DNA of 64,000 bases from Lacticaseibacillus casei DSM 20011 = JCM 1134 = ATCC 393 (GTDB lineage: Bacteria > Bacillota > Bacilli > Lactobacillales > Lactobacillaceae), in NCBI RefSeq assembly GCF_000829055.1, contig NZ_AP012544.1, positions 2,046,001 to 2,110,000 on the forward strand, written 5' to 3'. Positions within the stretch are counted from its first letter, which is position 1, and every line of letters begins with the position of its first letter. The notes beneath the pieces are model-generated. The model worked only from the letters and a program-made list of their open reading frames with translations. It had not been told where the DNA came from and searched no databases. The position numbers and the translations under genes are program-made. Positions 43,246 through 55,391 of this stretch are shown one piece after another.

Positions 43246-44664
43246 CTAAAGATCGCGACTCACTTGGGGCTTTTTAACTTGGAATGCAACGATCAGACCA
43301 ACCACCGCAAGGATTAAGACGAACACGAACCCATAGTGCGAGCCGATTGTCAGTCCTGATTGTCCGGCTGCTTGAGCGGAACCCAAGGCGAGCATGCTTG
43401 TGGCAACCGCCGTCGAAACCGCACCGACAATTTGCTGCAAGGTGTTCAGCAAGGCGCTGCCATCTGCACTTTCGGCGCCGCTCAAACTGTTCAACCCATA
43501 CGTCTGCGCTGGGGACATCGCAAGCGGCGCCCCAATCATTAAGGTCACATGTCCCAAAATGATCCACCAAAGCCGACTTTGCGCCCCACTGCTGAGCAAT
43601 ATCAGGATCCCGAGAATGGCAATCACAAATCCGCCACGGGCTAACCACTTCGCCCCATGACTGTCATACATCCGGCCAGCAATCGCTGAAACCGCGGCGT
43701 TGACAATCCCGCCTGGCAACATCACGAGACCAGTCATCGCGACTGGTAGGCCAATAACGCGCTGCAGGTACATCGGCAACAAATACATCGAAGCCAGAAT
43801 CACGCCAAAGTCCAGCATGACCAGTAAGGTACCAACCGTAAACTGTTTATTGGCGAAGACCCGCAAGTTCAATATCGGTTTTTTCAACGTCAACTGTCGC
43901 CGGGTATAAAACGCCAAACTGGCAATACCGATCAGCAGTGAAACCGCTACTGTGAGGGATAACCAACCCGAATCACTCGCCATGGTTGTGCCAACGACAA
44001 TCCCGGCAAAACCGATCGAAGAGGCAACAATCGAGATCCAGTCAACCGGTGTTTTGGTTTGGTGATAGACATTTTCCATTGACGTTAAGGTGAAAATAAA
44101 TGCCAATACCAAGAACGGGACAAATAACCAAAAAATATCATGCCAGGTAAACTTAGCCAGGATGAGTCCGGTAATGGTCGGGCCGATCGCAGGCGCAAAC
44201 ATGATCACCAGTGCTGCCAATCCCATCACTGTTCCCAGTTTATACGGCGGGAAAATCTGCATCGCTACCGAAAACATCAGCGGCAGAATCAAGCCGGTTC
44301 CAATGCCCTGAATAAGGCGACCGATTAAGACAACGGCAAAACTGGCGCCCATCGCAGAAACAACGGAGCCAAGAATAAAGGCGCCTAATGCGAATAAAAT
44401 AATTCTTTTCGTATTAAACCATTTGGACAAAAGACTGGAAATCGGCATGCAGATCCCGATGACCAGCATATACCCGGTGACAAGCCATTGAATCGTGCCT
44501 TGTGACACATTCAGCGCCGTCATCAGACTAGGTAAGGCGATATTAAGCGATGTTTCTGAAAACATGCCGACAAATGCCCCGATCATCAGCCCAATCATGG
44601 CCAAGGCCGGATGCGCGATATGAACGCGTGCTTGTGGCATTGCTTTTGTTTGTGATAATTGCAT
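43246..44664 (-). CDS. Multidrug MFS transporter, DHA2 (EmrB/QacA/LmrB) family
   Basis: 472 residues, 14 predicted transmembrane segments. Motif A-like LLSKWFNTKRIILFALGAF is near 78, and motif C-like LGTVMGLAALVIMFAPAIGPTITGLI is near 142 (the antiporter GP motif). Proton-driven drug export is expected. It follows a TetR-family gene by 50 nt on the same strand, as in lmrA-lmrB, and shares its promoter. AAGGAAG precedes the ATG. Confidence 0.9.
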   Translation of the reverse strand: MQLSQTKAMPQARVHIAHPALAMIGLMIGAFVGMFSETSLNIALPSLMTALNVSQGTIQWLVTGYMLVIGICMPISSLLSKWFNTKRIILFALGAFILGSVVSAMGASFAVVLIGRLIQGIGTGLILPLMFSVAMQIFPPYKLGTVMGLAALVIMFAPAIGPTITGLILAKFTWHDIFWLFVPFLVLAFIFTLTSMENVYHQTKTPVDWISIVASSIGFAGIVVGTTMASDSGWLSLTVAVSLLIGIASLAFYTRRQLTLKKPILNLRVFANKQFTVGTLLVMLDFGVILASMYLLPMYLQRVIGLPVAMTGLVMLPGGIVNAAVSAIAGRMYDSHGAKWLARGGFVIAILGILILLSSGAQSRLWWIILGHVTLMIGAPLAMSPAQTYGLNSLSGAESADGSALLNTLQQIVGAVSTAVATSMLALGSAQAAGQSGLTIGSHYGFVFVLILAVVGLIVAFQVKKPQVSRDL

Positions 44665-44714
44665 GAATAACTTCCTTTTCTACTTTCGAATCAATCAACA
44701 ATTGGCAGGCATTT

Positions 44715-45281
44715 TCAAGACGTCAGTGCCTGTTTAATCAGGTAAGACAGGTGAGCCGCGGTTTGCCGTAACAAGTCAGGATTCGCTTTGGTAGTCGCGA
44801 TCATAATGGTGCCTTCGATCGTTGCCTGAACGAATTGTCCCAGTTGCCGCGCCGGGACCACTGACATCCCCGCTGAAACCAGTTTGTCGGTGTATAAATC
44901 TTCAAGTTGCGTATAAACCGCACTGCAAGCTGCCTGCAGTTTCGGATCATCGCGAGTTTCTAGTGCGATCAGGCTGATTGAATGGCTGCTAAGCCGACCA
45001 TGCTGTTGCATCTCCTCCGCCATTTCCGCCAGCTGTCCGGTCAAGGCAATTTCCGGCGCCGCATCCCGTTCAAGTGCTTGTTTAACCCGTGCCAAAATTT
45101 GCGCACCCGCATACTCAATCGCGGCTTTAATTAGCTGCTCTTTGCCTTCTGGGAAATAATAATAAAGTGATCCTTTCGGGGTCCCGCTAACGGCTAGAAT
45201 TTTTGATAATCCTGTTGCCCTGACCCCTTCCTCCTGAAAAAGATCCGCAGCTGTCGCGACTAACTTTTCACGTGTGTTCAT
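44715..45281 (-). CDS. TetR-family repressor (LmrA/YxaF type)
   Basis: 188 residues. An N-terminal TetR helix-turn-helix (TREKLVATAADLFQEEGVRATGLSKILAVSGTPKGSLYYYFPEGKEQLI) is followed by a LmrA/YxaF-type C-terminal ligand domain. In B. subtilis LmrA represses the lmrAB drug-efflux operon. ATG 45281 has GGAGG 7-8 nt upstream. A palindrome resembling LmrA/YxaF boxes overlaps its promoter. Confidence 0.9.
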   Translation of the reverse strand: MNTREKLVATAADLFQEEGVRATGLSKILAVSGTPKGSLYYYFPEGKEQLIKAAIEYAGAQILARVKQALERDAAPEIALTGQLAEMAEEMQQHGRLSSHSISLIALETRDDPKLQAACSAVYTQLEDLYTDKLVSAGMSVVPARQLGQFVQATIEGTIMIATTKANPDLLRQTAAHLSYLIKQALTS

Positions 45282-45294
45282 TGCTAACCTCCAG

Positions 45295-45318
45295 ATTATA
45301 ACAACCGGTCTATATAAT
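45295..45318. promoter_or_regulatory. Operator of the TetR/MFS operon
   Basis: Palindrome ATTATA-N3-ACCGGT-N3-TATAAT. The core ATAGACCGGT resembles the LmrA/YxaF consensus of B. subtilis. It overlaps the -10 region and lies 13 nt before the repressor ATG, which implies autorepression of both genes. Confidence 0.75.
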
Positions 45319-45429
45319 ACTGCTGTTTTCTGGAAAAAGTCAATTTTATTTTTAGAAATATGAAAATGGGTTCCGCTTCGCATCTTGCAGCATAAGCTGT
45401 TTGCCGGTAGAGAAGCCCCAATGCGCACG

Positions 45430-45458
45430 AAAAAAGCTGCCCCCTGAATGAGCAGCTT
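45430..45458 (-). terminator. Terminator of the P-type ATPase gene
   Basis: AAGCTGC / GCAGCTT stem followed by TTTT on the minus strand, 33 nt after the stop. Confidence 0.75.
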
Positions 45459-45491
45459 AATGCAATCAGCACCAGTTTATTTGAAAAGAGA

Positions 45492-48281
45492 TTATTTTTT
45501 CCCAGCCAATGCCAACCAAGCCTCTTTGATTCCCGAAAGTACAAGCGTAGGAATCGCCGGCAGTACAGTGACTAGCAAATATTGTTGCCATGTCAGCATT
45601 TGGGTACCCATTACCACGTTGAAAAACGGTAAAGTAGTGACCAATAGTGAACTCACGGCAGCAAAACTCACTGCAGCAAGCAACTTGATATTGCTAAATG
45701 GATTGCGTCGGTATAAAGTCGTCGTGCTTCGGGCATCAAAGACGTGCCACAATTGGCCAAACACCAGTGTCAGGAACGCGATCGTCTGGGCTGTAGCAGC
45801 TGGTAAACCGGCACTGGCTGCCCAGATAAACGCAACGTACACCGTGCCACCCATAACAGTCCCGCGAACGAAGATGCGGCCCACCATGCCTTTTAGAATC
45901 GAAATATTGGTATCACGCGGTTTTTGCTTCATTTGGTCTGCCTGTGGTTTGTCATACGCTAAGGCAAAGCTTGGCAACGCGTCCGAAATCATGTTCACCC
46001 ACAAAACCATGAGTGCGGTCAGCGTTGGTGTGGTTACGCTGACGCGACCAATGGGACCGGTCATCAAGATGACGCCTAACAGTAACGCCAGCACTTCCGC
46101 AACGTTGGTCGTCAATTCATGGCGCATGAAGTTTTTAATGTTTCCGAAGATCGTCCGGCCAGCTGCCACTGACTTTTCGATGGTAGTGAATTTATCATCG
46201 AGCAAAATTAAATCAGCCGCGTCTTTGGTGACCTCAGTGCCATTAATGCCCATAGCGATGCCAATATCTGCGGCCCGCAACGCCGGTGCATCATTAATCC
46301 CGTCACCGGTCATGGCAACCACCTGGCCGCGCCGTTGCAAAGCTTTAACGATCCGTTGCTTGTGCTCCGGGGACACGCGCGCATAAACCCGCGCTTCCAA
46401 GACCACATCATCTAACTCTGCATCAGGCAGCTTGTCTAACATGGCGCCTTCAATAACTTGAGCATCTTTTTTCTGAACAATTCCCAGTTTATAGGCAATG
46501 GCACGCGCAGTTGCTGCGTGGTCGCCGGTAATCATGACGACATTTACCCCAGCCGCGTGTAACGACTGAATCGAGCGCTTCACTTCCGGGCGTGGTGGAT
46601 CGATGATGCCGGCGATTCCAAGCAGTGTCAGATGTTGCTCCAGCTCGGCCGTTTCACCGTGCAAGGCCAGCGATTCATCAATGGCGCGTTCCGTGATCGC
46701 AATGGTTCGCAACGCATCATTGGCAAAGTCCAGAATCACTTTTCCCATGGTCGCCCGCGCGTCTGCAATCGGCACCAGCTGATCATGGTCCACCACCTGG
46801 TCCGTTTTCTGCAAAATAACATCCGGCGCGCCTTTGGTTAAGACTTTGAATTGACCGTTTTCTTTAATGACAACGCTCATCATTTTCCGCGTTGAATCAA
46901 ACGGCAATACCCGAAAAATGTCAATGTCACGTTGATCGGTTTTTTCCAGCAAAGTCGCCCGGTCAATGTCGCCTTTTGCGCCAGCCACGACCAATGCCAC
47001 GTCGGTCGGATTGCCAAACGGCTGGAAGCGACCATCTTCATCTTGCGTCACATTGGCTTCGTTGTTTAACACCGCTGCCTGCAAAAATCGTTGAAATGCA
47101 GGGGTGTCCTGGTCATTTACCGGCAAAAAGTCCCCGGTTGTGTCGTACCCATTGCCTTCAACTTCATAATGCGCACCGTTAGCAAAAAAGCGCGTCACCG
47201 TCATTTCGTTTTTCGTCAGCGTACCGGTTTTGTCGGACGCAATATAATTCGTGGCGCCTAAGGTTTCAACCGAGTTCAGCGACTTAATCAAGCCTTGATT
47301 CTTGGCCAACTTGGTTGCACCAATGGTTAAAACAATCGACAAAACAGCGGGCAAAGCATCAGGGATCGCCGCCACGGCAAGCGCAATCGCAGTGGACAGT
47401 GACGCTGCCAGTATTTCAAAGGAAAGGTTACCGGTTTGCTGATAGGCTTTAAACAAGGCCAATCCTAACGTCAGGAAAACAATCCCGATCGCAACGATCA
47501 TCAGTTTTTTACTCAAACTGTGAACGACCCGCTCGATCGGCGTCTTTTGTGTTTGCACGTCATTCATTAACTTGGCGATTTTACCGAGTTCGGTTTCCAT
47601 CCCGGTAGCGACCACAACGCCATATCCGTTCCCGGCAGTTATCATCGAACCGGAAAAACCCATGTTGGTCTGATCGCCTAATTCAACTTTTTCGGTCAAG
47701 GCATGCGATTGCTTGCTCACGGGTTCTGCTTCACCGGTTAAGTGCGCCTCGGATGTTTGCAGATTGGCCACCCGCAACCACCGCACATCGGCTTCCAAAA
47801 AGTCACCGGTCTGCACTCGAACAATATCGCCTGGTACCAACTCGGCAACCGGTACATCTTCCCAAACGCCATCGCGTATCACCCGCGCCTGATGATCGGC
47901 CATATTACGGAGCGCGTCCATCGACTTTTTAGCCGATTGCGCCTGCCAGTAGCCCAAGCCGGAATTAACGCCGATAAGAATTAAGATCGCAATACTTTCA
48001 TAAATCGCCGCCATCCCGTGACTACGATTGCCGGTTACAAAAAAATCATAAGCCGCACTCAGCAATGCCAAGCCGACTGCAACAAATAAAATAATGACAA
48101 GTGGTTCCTTGAGTGTCAGTAGAAATTGACGCCACGCTGGAATCGTTGGCGCGGCTTTCAATGCGTTCGGGCCGAACTTTGCCAATCTCGCCTCAGCCTC
48201 TGAGCTGGTTAATCCATGTGTCCGATTCGTCGTCAGTGCGGTTAAAACTTCTTCTTTGTGCTTTAAATAAACTTTGTTCAT
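45492..48281 (-). CDS. Cation-transporting P-type ATPase (P2 class)
   Basis: 929 residues, ten-helix P2-type ATPase plan. Actuator motif TGEAEP near 187, phosphorylated Asp in SDKTGTLTKNE near 345, hinge TGDGINDAP near 640. An N-terminal cation-ATPase domain (LTSSEAEARLAKFGPNAL) is present. The helix-4 ion motif reads IPDALP instead of the usual IPEGLP of calcium pumps, so ion choice is uncertain (Ca2+, Mn2+ or Na+). Helix 6 carries NMISDALPS. ATG 48281 lies 6 nt after GAAAGGG. Confidence 0.9.
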   Translation of the reverse strand: MNKVYLKHKEEVLTALTTNRTHGLTSSEAEARLAKFGPNALKAAPTIPAWRQFLLTLKEPLVIILFVAVGLALLSAAYDFFVTGNRSHGMAAIYESIAILILIGVNSGLGYWQAQSAKKSMDALRNMADHQARVIRDGVWEDVPVAELVPGDIVRVQTGDFLEADVRWLRVANLQTSEAHLTGEAEPVSKQSHALTEKVELGDQTNMGFSGSMITAGNGYGVVVATGMETELGKIAKLMNDVQTQKTPIERVVHSLSKKLMIVAIGIVFLTLGLALFKAYQQTGNLSFEILAASLSTAIALAVAAIPDALPAVLSIVLTIGATKLAKNQGLIKSLNSVETLGATNYIASDKTGTLTKNEMTVTRFFANGAHYEVEGNGYDTTGDFLPVNDQDTPAFQRFLQAAVLNNEANVTQDEDGRFQPFGNPTDVALVVAGAKGDIDRATLLEKTDQRDIDIFRVLPFDSTRKMMSVVIKENGQFKVLTKGAPDVILQKTDQVVDHDQLVPIADARATMGKVILDFANDALRTIAITERAIDESLALHGETAELEQHLTLLGIAGIIDPPRPEVKRSIQSLHAAGVNVVMITGDHAATARAIAYKLGIVQKKDAQVIEGAMLDKLPDAELDDVVLEARVYARVSPEHKQRIVKALQRRGQVVAMTGDGINDAPALRAADIGIAMGINGTEVTKDAADLILLDDKFTTIEKSVAAGRTIFGNIKNFMRHELTTNVAEVLALLLGVILMTGPIGRVSVTTPTLTALMVLWVNMISDALPSFALAYDKPQADQMKQKPRDTNISILKGMVGRIFVRGTVMGGTVYVAFIWAASAGLPAATAQTIAFLTLVFGQLWHVFDARSTTTLYRRNPFSNIKLLAAVSFAAVSSLLVTTLPFFNVVMGTQMLTWQQYLLVTVLPAIPTLVLSGIKEAWLALAGKK

Positions 48282-48360
48282 GGTCATCCCTTTCTTGATA
48301 TAAGTTCTCGAATTCGGTTGGCGGCGCTTTTTTGCTTACTTAGGCTGTTTGAAACGTGCC

Positions 48361-48450
48361 TCTCCATAACGCGTTCGCCGGCGCAGGAGTCTGCGTGTAA
48401 GGACCTTGGTCGCAATGACCAAGCCCGGGTCATCACGCCCAAGGCCACTT
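48361..48450. repeat. Structured intergenic repeat, copy C (right arm lost)
   Basis: Identical to copy E over about 85 bp from ATAACGCGTTCG to GGCCACTTA, then runs into the start of copy D. The apical stem is ATGACC/GGGTCAT. Confidence 0.85.
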
Positions 48451-48462
48451 AAAACGTGCCTC

Positions 48463-48582
48463 TTTCCATAACGCGTTCGCAGTCGCAGAAATCTCCGTGT
48501 AAGGACCTTGAAGCCTAAATGGCCAAAGCCCAGCCATTTACGTCCGAAGCTGCTTTCATCCGGGGTTTAAAACACGCTTCGC
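48463..48582. repeat. Structured intergenic repeat, copy D (divergent)
   Basis: Shares CCATAACGCGTTCGC and GTGTAAGGACCTTG with the family but differs inside. The apical stem is AAATGGC/GCCATTT, a different sequence that still pairs perfectly. Confidence 0.75.
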
Positions 48583-48706
48583 TCCATAACGCGTTCGCCG
48601 GCGCAGGAGTCTGCGTGTAAGGACCTTGGTCGCAATGACCAAGCCCGGGTCATCACGCCCAAGGCCACTTACACTCCGACTCCTAAACGCGCCGGCTCAC
48701 GCTCAC
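48583..48706. repeat. Structured intergenic repeat, copy E (complete)
   Basis: Best-preserved copy. Stems: GCCGGCGC/GCGCCGGC, AGGAGTC/GACTCCT, GTGTAAG/CTTACAC, CCTTGG/CCAAGG, ATGACC/GGGTCAT. It lies back to back with the beta-glucoside operon terminator. Confidence 0.88.
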
Positions 48707-48768
48707 AAAAAGAGCGCACGCCTCGACGCCCTTTCTTCCCCAGGAAAGGCATCTTGAAGCATACGCTC
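48707..48768 (-). terminator. Terminator of the beta-glucoside operon
   Basis: On the minus strand GAGCG...CGCTC closes a hairpin with an inner GCCTTTC / GAAAGGGC stem, followed by TTTTT. Confidence 0.65.
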
Positions 48769-48862
48769 AACCGATTCGTTGCTATTCAATATAGCTAATA
48801 TTAAAACATAACACCGTTAACCTTGTCAAGTTGAACTCAGGCACCCTAACACCAGCCGTCAG

Positions 48863-52181
<3,319 letters not shown>

Positions 52182-52206
52182 TTTCGTTTCCTCCAGACCT
52201 TGGGCA

Positions 52207-52264
52207 ATAAAAAAACCAGAAAGACGAAACCTAGGGCGTGCCTAAGTCAAGTCTTTCTGGTTTT
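52207..52264 (-). terminator. Conditional terminator of the bgl operon
   Basis: 14-bp stem AAAACCAGAAAGAC / GTCTTTCTGGTTTT followed by TTATT on the minus strand. Its left arm overlaps the RAT, the standard LicT-controlled layout. Confidence 0.93.
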
Positions 52265-52287
52265 GCCTAATTCAATAGTAACAAGCC
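52259..52287 (-). promoter_or_regulatory. RAT (ribonucleic antiterminator) for LicT
   Basis: The 29-nt minus-strand segment begins GGCTTGTTACT and ends GCAAAACC-like (AGGCAAAACC), matching the BglG/LicT antiterminator consensus. LicT binding here would block the overlapping terminator. Confidence 0.92.
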
Positions 52288-52296
52288 AGATGGTAC

Positions 52297-52310
52297 TGTA
52301 TTCGCTTTCA
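52297..52310 (-). promoter_or_regulatory. cre site (CcpA) of the bgl operon
   Basis: TGAAAGCGAATACA matches TGNAANCGNNNNCA perfectly and lies in the promoter region ahead of the RAT, so glucose should repress bglP and the glucosidase gene. Confidence 0.85.
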
Positions 52311-52343
52311 ATAACCACATCTTATCTGATTCATTAGCCGTCG

Positions 52344-53204
52344 TCAACTACTTTTTAAATTTTGCGCATGACTGGCAGCTAATCGGGAAATATGCAAGGT
52401 TAAATAGATCTGCTCGTTTTTGGAAACGGGTACGTTGACCTTCTGCTCGATGAACTGAACAACATCCTCCATACACTGATAAGCCTGCACATAATCTTCT
52501 TGCAAATGTGCCAGCAGGGCCTGATCGTGAGTCGCTTCCTGTTTATCTGTGTGCGCGTAAACCCGTTGAAGGAAAAACTTGAGATGAATCGCCAGTCGCT
52601 GGTACTCCGGCGTTTTGGTGTTCATGTCCAATCCTAGCCGATAGAAAATGATTTTCGTGACATTCGCCAGCATCTGCGTAAACGCCAGCGAATCAACCGG
52701 TTGCTGATGATTGAGGTCATTGCTAACAAACTTCAATGCGATGAACCCAGCCTCGTCTTCCGGCAACGTTTCGTCTAACTGCTCAGCTACGGCTTCTAAC
52801 GCCCACTTGCCCATTCGATATTCCTGTTCATAGGCCATCTGAATTTCCCACAACAGTCGGTTATGCAATAACAAATTGTCATGCAACCGCATTACCGCGA
52901 AGTGCAGATGATCAGCCAATTCAATCAGCAAATAACTGTTAAATGTTGTTTGCAACTGAACTTCTGCCTCTTGCACAATCCGCGCCGCCAGCGTCAAATA
53001 CTCGCTCGGTAAGCTGGCAATCGTCTCCGCCGCAATTTTTAACTTGGTTTGGTCTTCCGGAACGTACACCTTCATGCTGTCTCGCAATGTCAGTGTTTCC
53101 CCTTTTTTGGCATGAAACCCGATACCGCGTTCAACGATAATCGTCTCGCGCTGCTCATGCCGAACCACAACCGCATTATTGTTAAGAATCGTTTCAATGA
53201 TCAT
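52344..53204 (-). CDS. licT: BglG/LicT-family transcription antiterminator
   Basis: 286 residues: an RNA-binding CAT domain (1-~57, including NNNAVVVRHEQRETIIVERGIGFHAKKGE) and two PTS-regulated PRD domains. PRD1 has its first histidine in LADHLHFAV, but the position of the second reads FIALKF rather than the usual FIALH, so one phosphorylation site is replaced by lysine. PRD2 keeps both (AIHLKFF and YLTLHIS). It activates bglP by binding the RAT when beta-glucosides are transported. AGGAGGG precedes the ATG. Confidence 0.94.
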   Translation of the reverse strand: MIIETILNNNAVVVRHEQRETIIVERGIGFHAKKGETLTLRDSMKVYVPEDQTKLKIAAETIASLPSEYLTLAARIVQEAEVQLQTTFNSYLLIELADHLHFAVMRLHDNLLLHNRLLWEIQMAYEQEYRMGKWALEAVAEQLDETLPEDEAGFIALKFVSNDLNHQQPVDSLAFTQMLANVTKIIFYRLGLDMNTKTPEYQRLAIHLKFFLQRVYAHTDKQEATHDQALLAHLQEDYVQAYQCMEDVVQFIEQKVNVPVSKNEQIYLTLHISRLAASHAQNLKSS

Positions 53205-53298
53205 GGCGCGTGCCCTCCTCCAAGACGGTCAGACCATTTGCTGATCCGTGTTCAAATTCAGGCTATCAATCTTTGGGGAAAATGACAACGGAAACATC

Positions 53299-54489
53299 TT
53301 AATTCATTTTACTAAGGTCAACTTCTTCTTGGCCTAACTGATCAAGCCAGTTCAACATGGTTGTCAATGCAAGCCCGACATTGCCGAGCTGACAATGATT
53401 GCTGGCAAATTCTTTTGCCGTAAATCTCCTTGCCGTTAGCGAATGAACTTGGGTTAAGGTACTAATTTGCCGTGGCAACTGATCATTTGCGACATAATGA
53501 TCATTAGCTCCAGCCAGCAATAAAACATCCTGCTTAACTAACGGCGAAATCTTATCGGTCGTATAATTGAGCGTTTTCTGGATAAAATCGAATGGCGTCT
53601 CAACTCCCATCACCTTCATACCCTGTTGGAATGCCCATTGAAGCATTAAACTTTTCGCCATTAGCTGGTCAGCCATTCCATTAATCTGATTTTTATTCTC
53701 TTCGGTTACCAGTGATCGACTGAATTTCTTTTTTAACTCGGGTGGTAACTGATTCATCAAGCAGTCAAAAAAGTCGGGGAAAATATCATAACAGATAACG
53801 CGGTTGATGCGCGGTTCAAACGCCGCTGCCCTTAAAGCAAGATTACCACCCAACGACATACCTATAGCAGTTGCCGTGTCAACATGAAAATAATCGAGCA
53901 CCGCTTTTACCGGCTTTTCCCACTGGTGCGTCATCGGCAAATATTCCTCTTCCAAACAATAACCTTGGCCAGGACCGTCAAAATAAATGACATCATATCC
54001 CGCGTCACGCAAGACAAGCATGAGCCGGGTCACTTCCTCAATGTCACCATCAAAACCATTTAAAAATAAAAGGGTGGCCCGCGGATTTGAAGGTGTTATC
54101 CGATAGGCAGACATGTGCACATTTTCATAAGGAATCAAGAAGTGCTGTTTTTCAGTAATGCCGTAATAAGCATTGCTCAGTGAGATAAATTGATGACGCA
54201 GGTTGATTTTTCCTGAATCGGTTGAAGGTAGGTAAAATTCTGCCAGTCTAAAATACATCGCAGCGCGTAACTTTTCATCCTTTTTTAGTGCTGTTTTGCC
54301 AAGGCTTTCGAACGCTGTAACAAGTTCGGGATAAGTTTGCTTAGGATTGTCGAGACGCTTCATCTGCTGCAACATTTCGCGATCATTTGACCAGTTAAAG
54401 AACCGATTCATTTGGAAATTGACACTCTGATCATGGTTCACTTGATAAAGACCGACTGGAAAATCTGATACCGTCCATTTTTTTGGCAT
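53299..54489 (-). CDS. Alpha/beta hydrolase (FrsA/DUF1100-like)
   Basis: 396 residues. A helical N-terminal ~130 residues is followed by an alpha/beta hydrolase core. The nucleophile elbow is GMSLGG (Ser) near 210, the acid Asp is in GANDHY near 325, and the His is in NHCQLG near 366. LLFLNGFDGD forms the oxyanion strand. Substrate unknown; relatives are esterases or C-C hydrolases. AAAGGA precedes the ATG. It is divergent from a TetR-family gene that likely represses it. Confidence 0.85.
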   Translation of the reverse strand: MPKKWTVSDFPVGLYQVNHDQSVNFQMNRFFNWSNDREMLQQMKRLDNPKQTYPELVTAFESLGKTALKKDEKLRAAMYFRLAEFYLPSTDSGKINLRHQFISLSNAYYGITEKQHFLIPYENVHMSAYRITPSNPRATLLFLNGFDGDIEEVTRLMLVLRDAGYDVIYFDGPGQGYCLEEEYLPMTHQWEKPVKAVLDYFHVDTATAIGMSLGGNLALRAAAFEPRINRVICYDIFPDFFDCLMNQLPPELKKKFSRSLVTEENKNQINGMADQLMAKSLMLQWAFQQGMKVMGVETPFDFIQKTLNYTTDKISPLVKQDVLLLAGANDHYVANDQLPRQISTLTQVHSLTARRFTAKEFASNHCQLGNVGLALTTMLNWLDQLGQEEVDLSKMN

Positions 54490-54518
54490 TATAAAGTTCC
54501 TTTCTTGATGCTGAATCC

Positions 54519-54588
54519 ACTATACATGCCGTTATAAAACGGCTACAATGCTTAACAGACGGCCATTTGTTGCTTATACAACAAATGG
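54519..54588. promoter_or_regulatory. Divergent promoters with two palindromic operators
   Basis: Leftward promoter: TTGTAG (54543-54548), 18 bp, TATAGT (54519-54524); the palindrome GCCGTT-ATAA-AACGGC (54528-54543) fills its spacer. Rightward promoter: TTAACA (54552-54557), 17 bp, TATACA (54575-54580). A perfect repeat with arms CCATTTGTTG and CAACAAATGG (54563-54588) covers its -10. One or both should bind the TetR protein. Confidence 0.75.
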
Positions 54589-54635
54589 TTTGTCAATGTC
54601 GTCCAAGTCAAGATTAATCAACAGAGGTGTCTTAA

Positions 54636-55232
54636 ATGTCGCATCAAACTGATTTGCGTGTCACTAAAACCAACGATGCTATCCACACGGCCTTTCTTTC
54701 CCTTATCGATCAAAAAGGGTTTGAAAATATCACCATCAATGACATTGCCCAAACTGCCAAAATTAATCGCTCGACATTCTATCTTCACTATGTCGATAAA
54801 TACGATTTGCTTAAACAAATGACAGCAGTCGGCATGACTAAAATCATTGCTGCGATGGCCCCCGAACTTTACTTTTCTAAAAACACCTTTAAAGAAGCCG
54901 CCTTTACCGACTACCTAGGACAAGCGCTAAAAGTTGTGGCAAATGAACCGCGTCTCTATGCATTTATCTTAAATGACCCCAACCATTTAGGTCTAAGACA
55001 ACAGGCTGAAGACGCTTTACAACAACGTCTCATCGAATGTTTGCCGCAAAAGACCGCCGTTGAACGCGATCTGTTGTTAAACATTGTGCCCGCCGTCTAT
55101 CTCAGTGTCATTCGCTGGTGGCTTGCCAATGATATGCGTTATTCTTCAACCTTTTTAGCACACGAATTAGCGAAGTTTTTCAAGCTTGGGTCAAGAAGTT
55201 TGATGAGTCCTGAATCTCATATGAATTTTTGA
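54636..55232 (+). CDS. TetR-family regulator
   Basis: 198 residues. The N-terminal helix-turn-helix (TNDAIHTAFLSLIDQKGFENITINDIAQTAKINRSTFYLHYVDKYDLL) is of the DhaS/AcrR-like TetR type with the C-terminal TetR_C_33-like domain (IRWWLANDMRYSS). It probably represses itself and the divergent hydrolase gene through the palindromes between them. GAGGTG precedes the ATG. Confidence 0.9.
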   Translation: MSHQTDLRVTKTNDAIHTAFLSLIDQKGFENITINDIAQTAKINRSTFYLHYVDKYDLLKQMTAVGMTKIIAAMAPELYFSKNTFKEAAFTDYLGQALKVVANEPRLYAFILNDPNHLGLRQQAEDALQQRLIECLPQKTAVERDLLLNIVPAVYLSVIRWWLANDMRYSSTFLAHELAKFFKLGSRSLMSPESHMNF

Positions 55233-55287
55233 GAGTGTTCGAAATTATTCTAAAAATCCGGCATTCTAAAAAATCCTTTTGAATCAT

Positions 55288-55336
55288 AAAAAATTCACCC
55301 CTGAGACAACTTATCTCAAGAGGGTGAATTTTTGTT
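55288..55336. terminator. Bidirectional terminator between the TetR and ABC transporter genes
   Basis: AAAATTCACCC / GGGTGAATTTTT with an inner GAGA/TCTC pairing; A/T runs on both sides. Confidence 0.8.
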
Positions 55337-55391
55337 TTCTATGAAAGACCATTGAAGCACGATGAGCATTCGATGCAAAACAGGTCACAAA

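Noticed and set aside
45448..46386. 312-codon open frame on the plus strand
   Set aside because: It lies wholly antisense to the conserved P-type ATPase gene, has no ribosome site and reads as a composition-driven shadow.
48361..48706. Tandem repeats suggesting a CRISPR array
   Set aside because: Units are ~115 bp, adjoin without spacers, differ greatly in conservation and fold as long hairpins; no cas genes are near.
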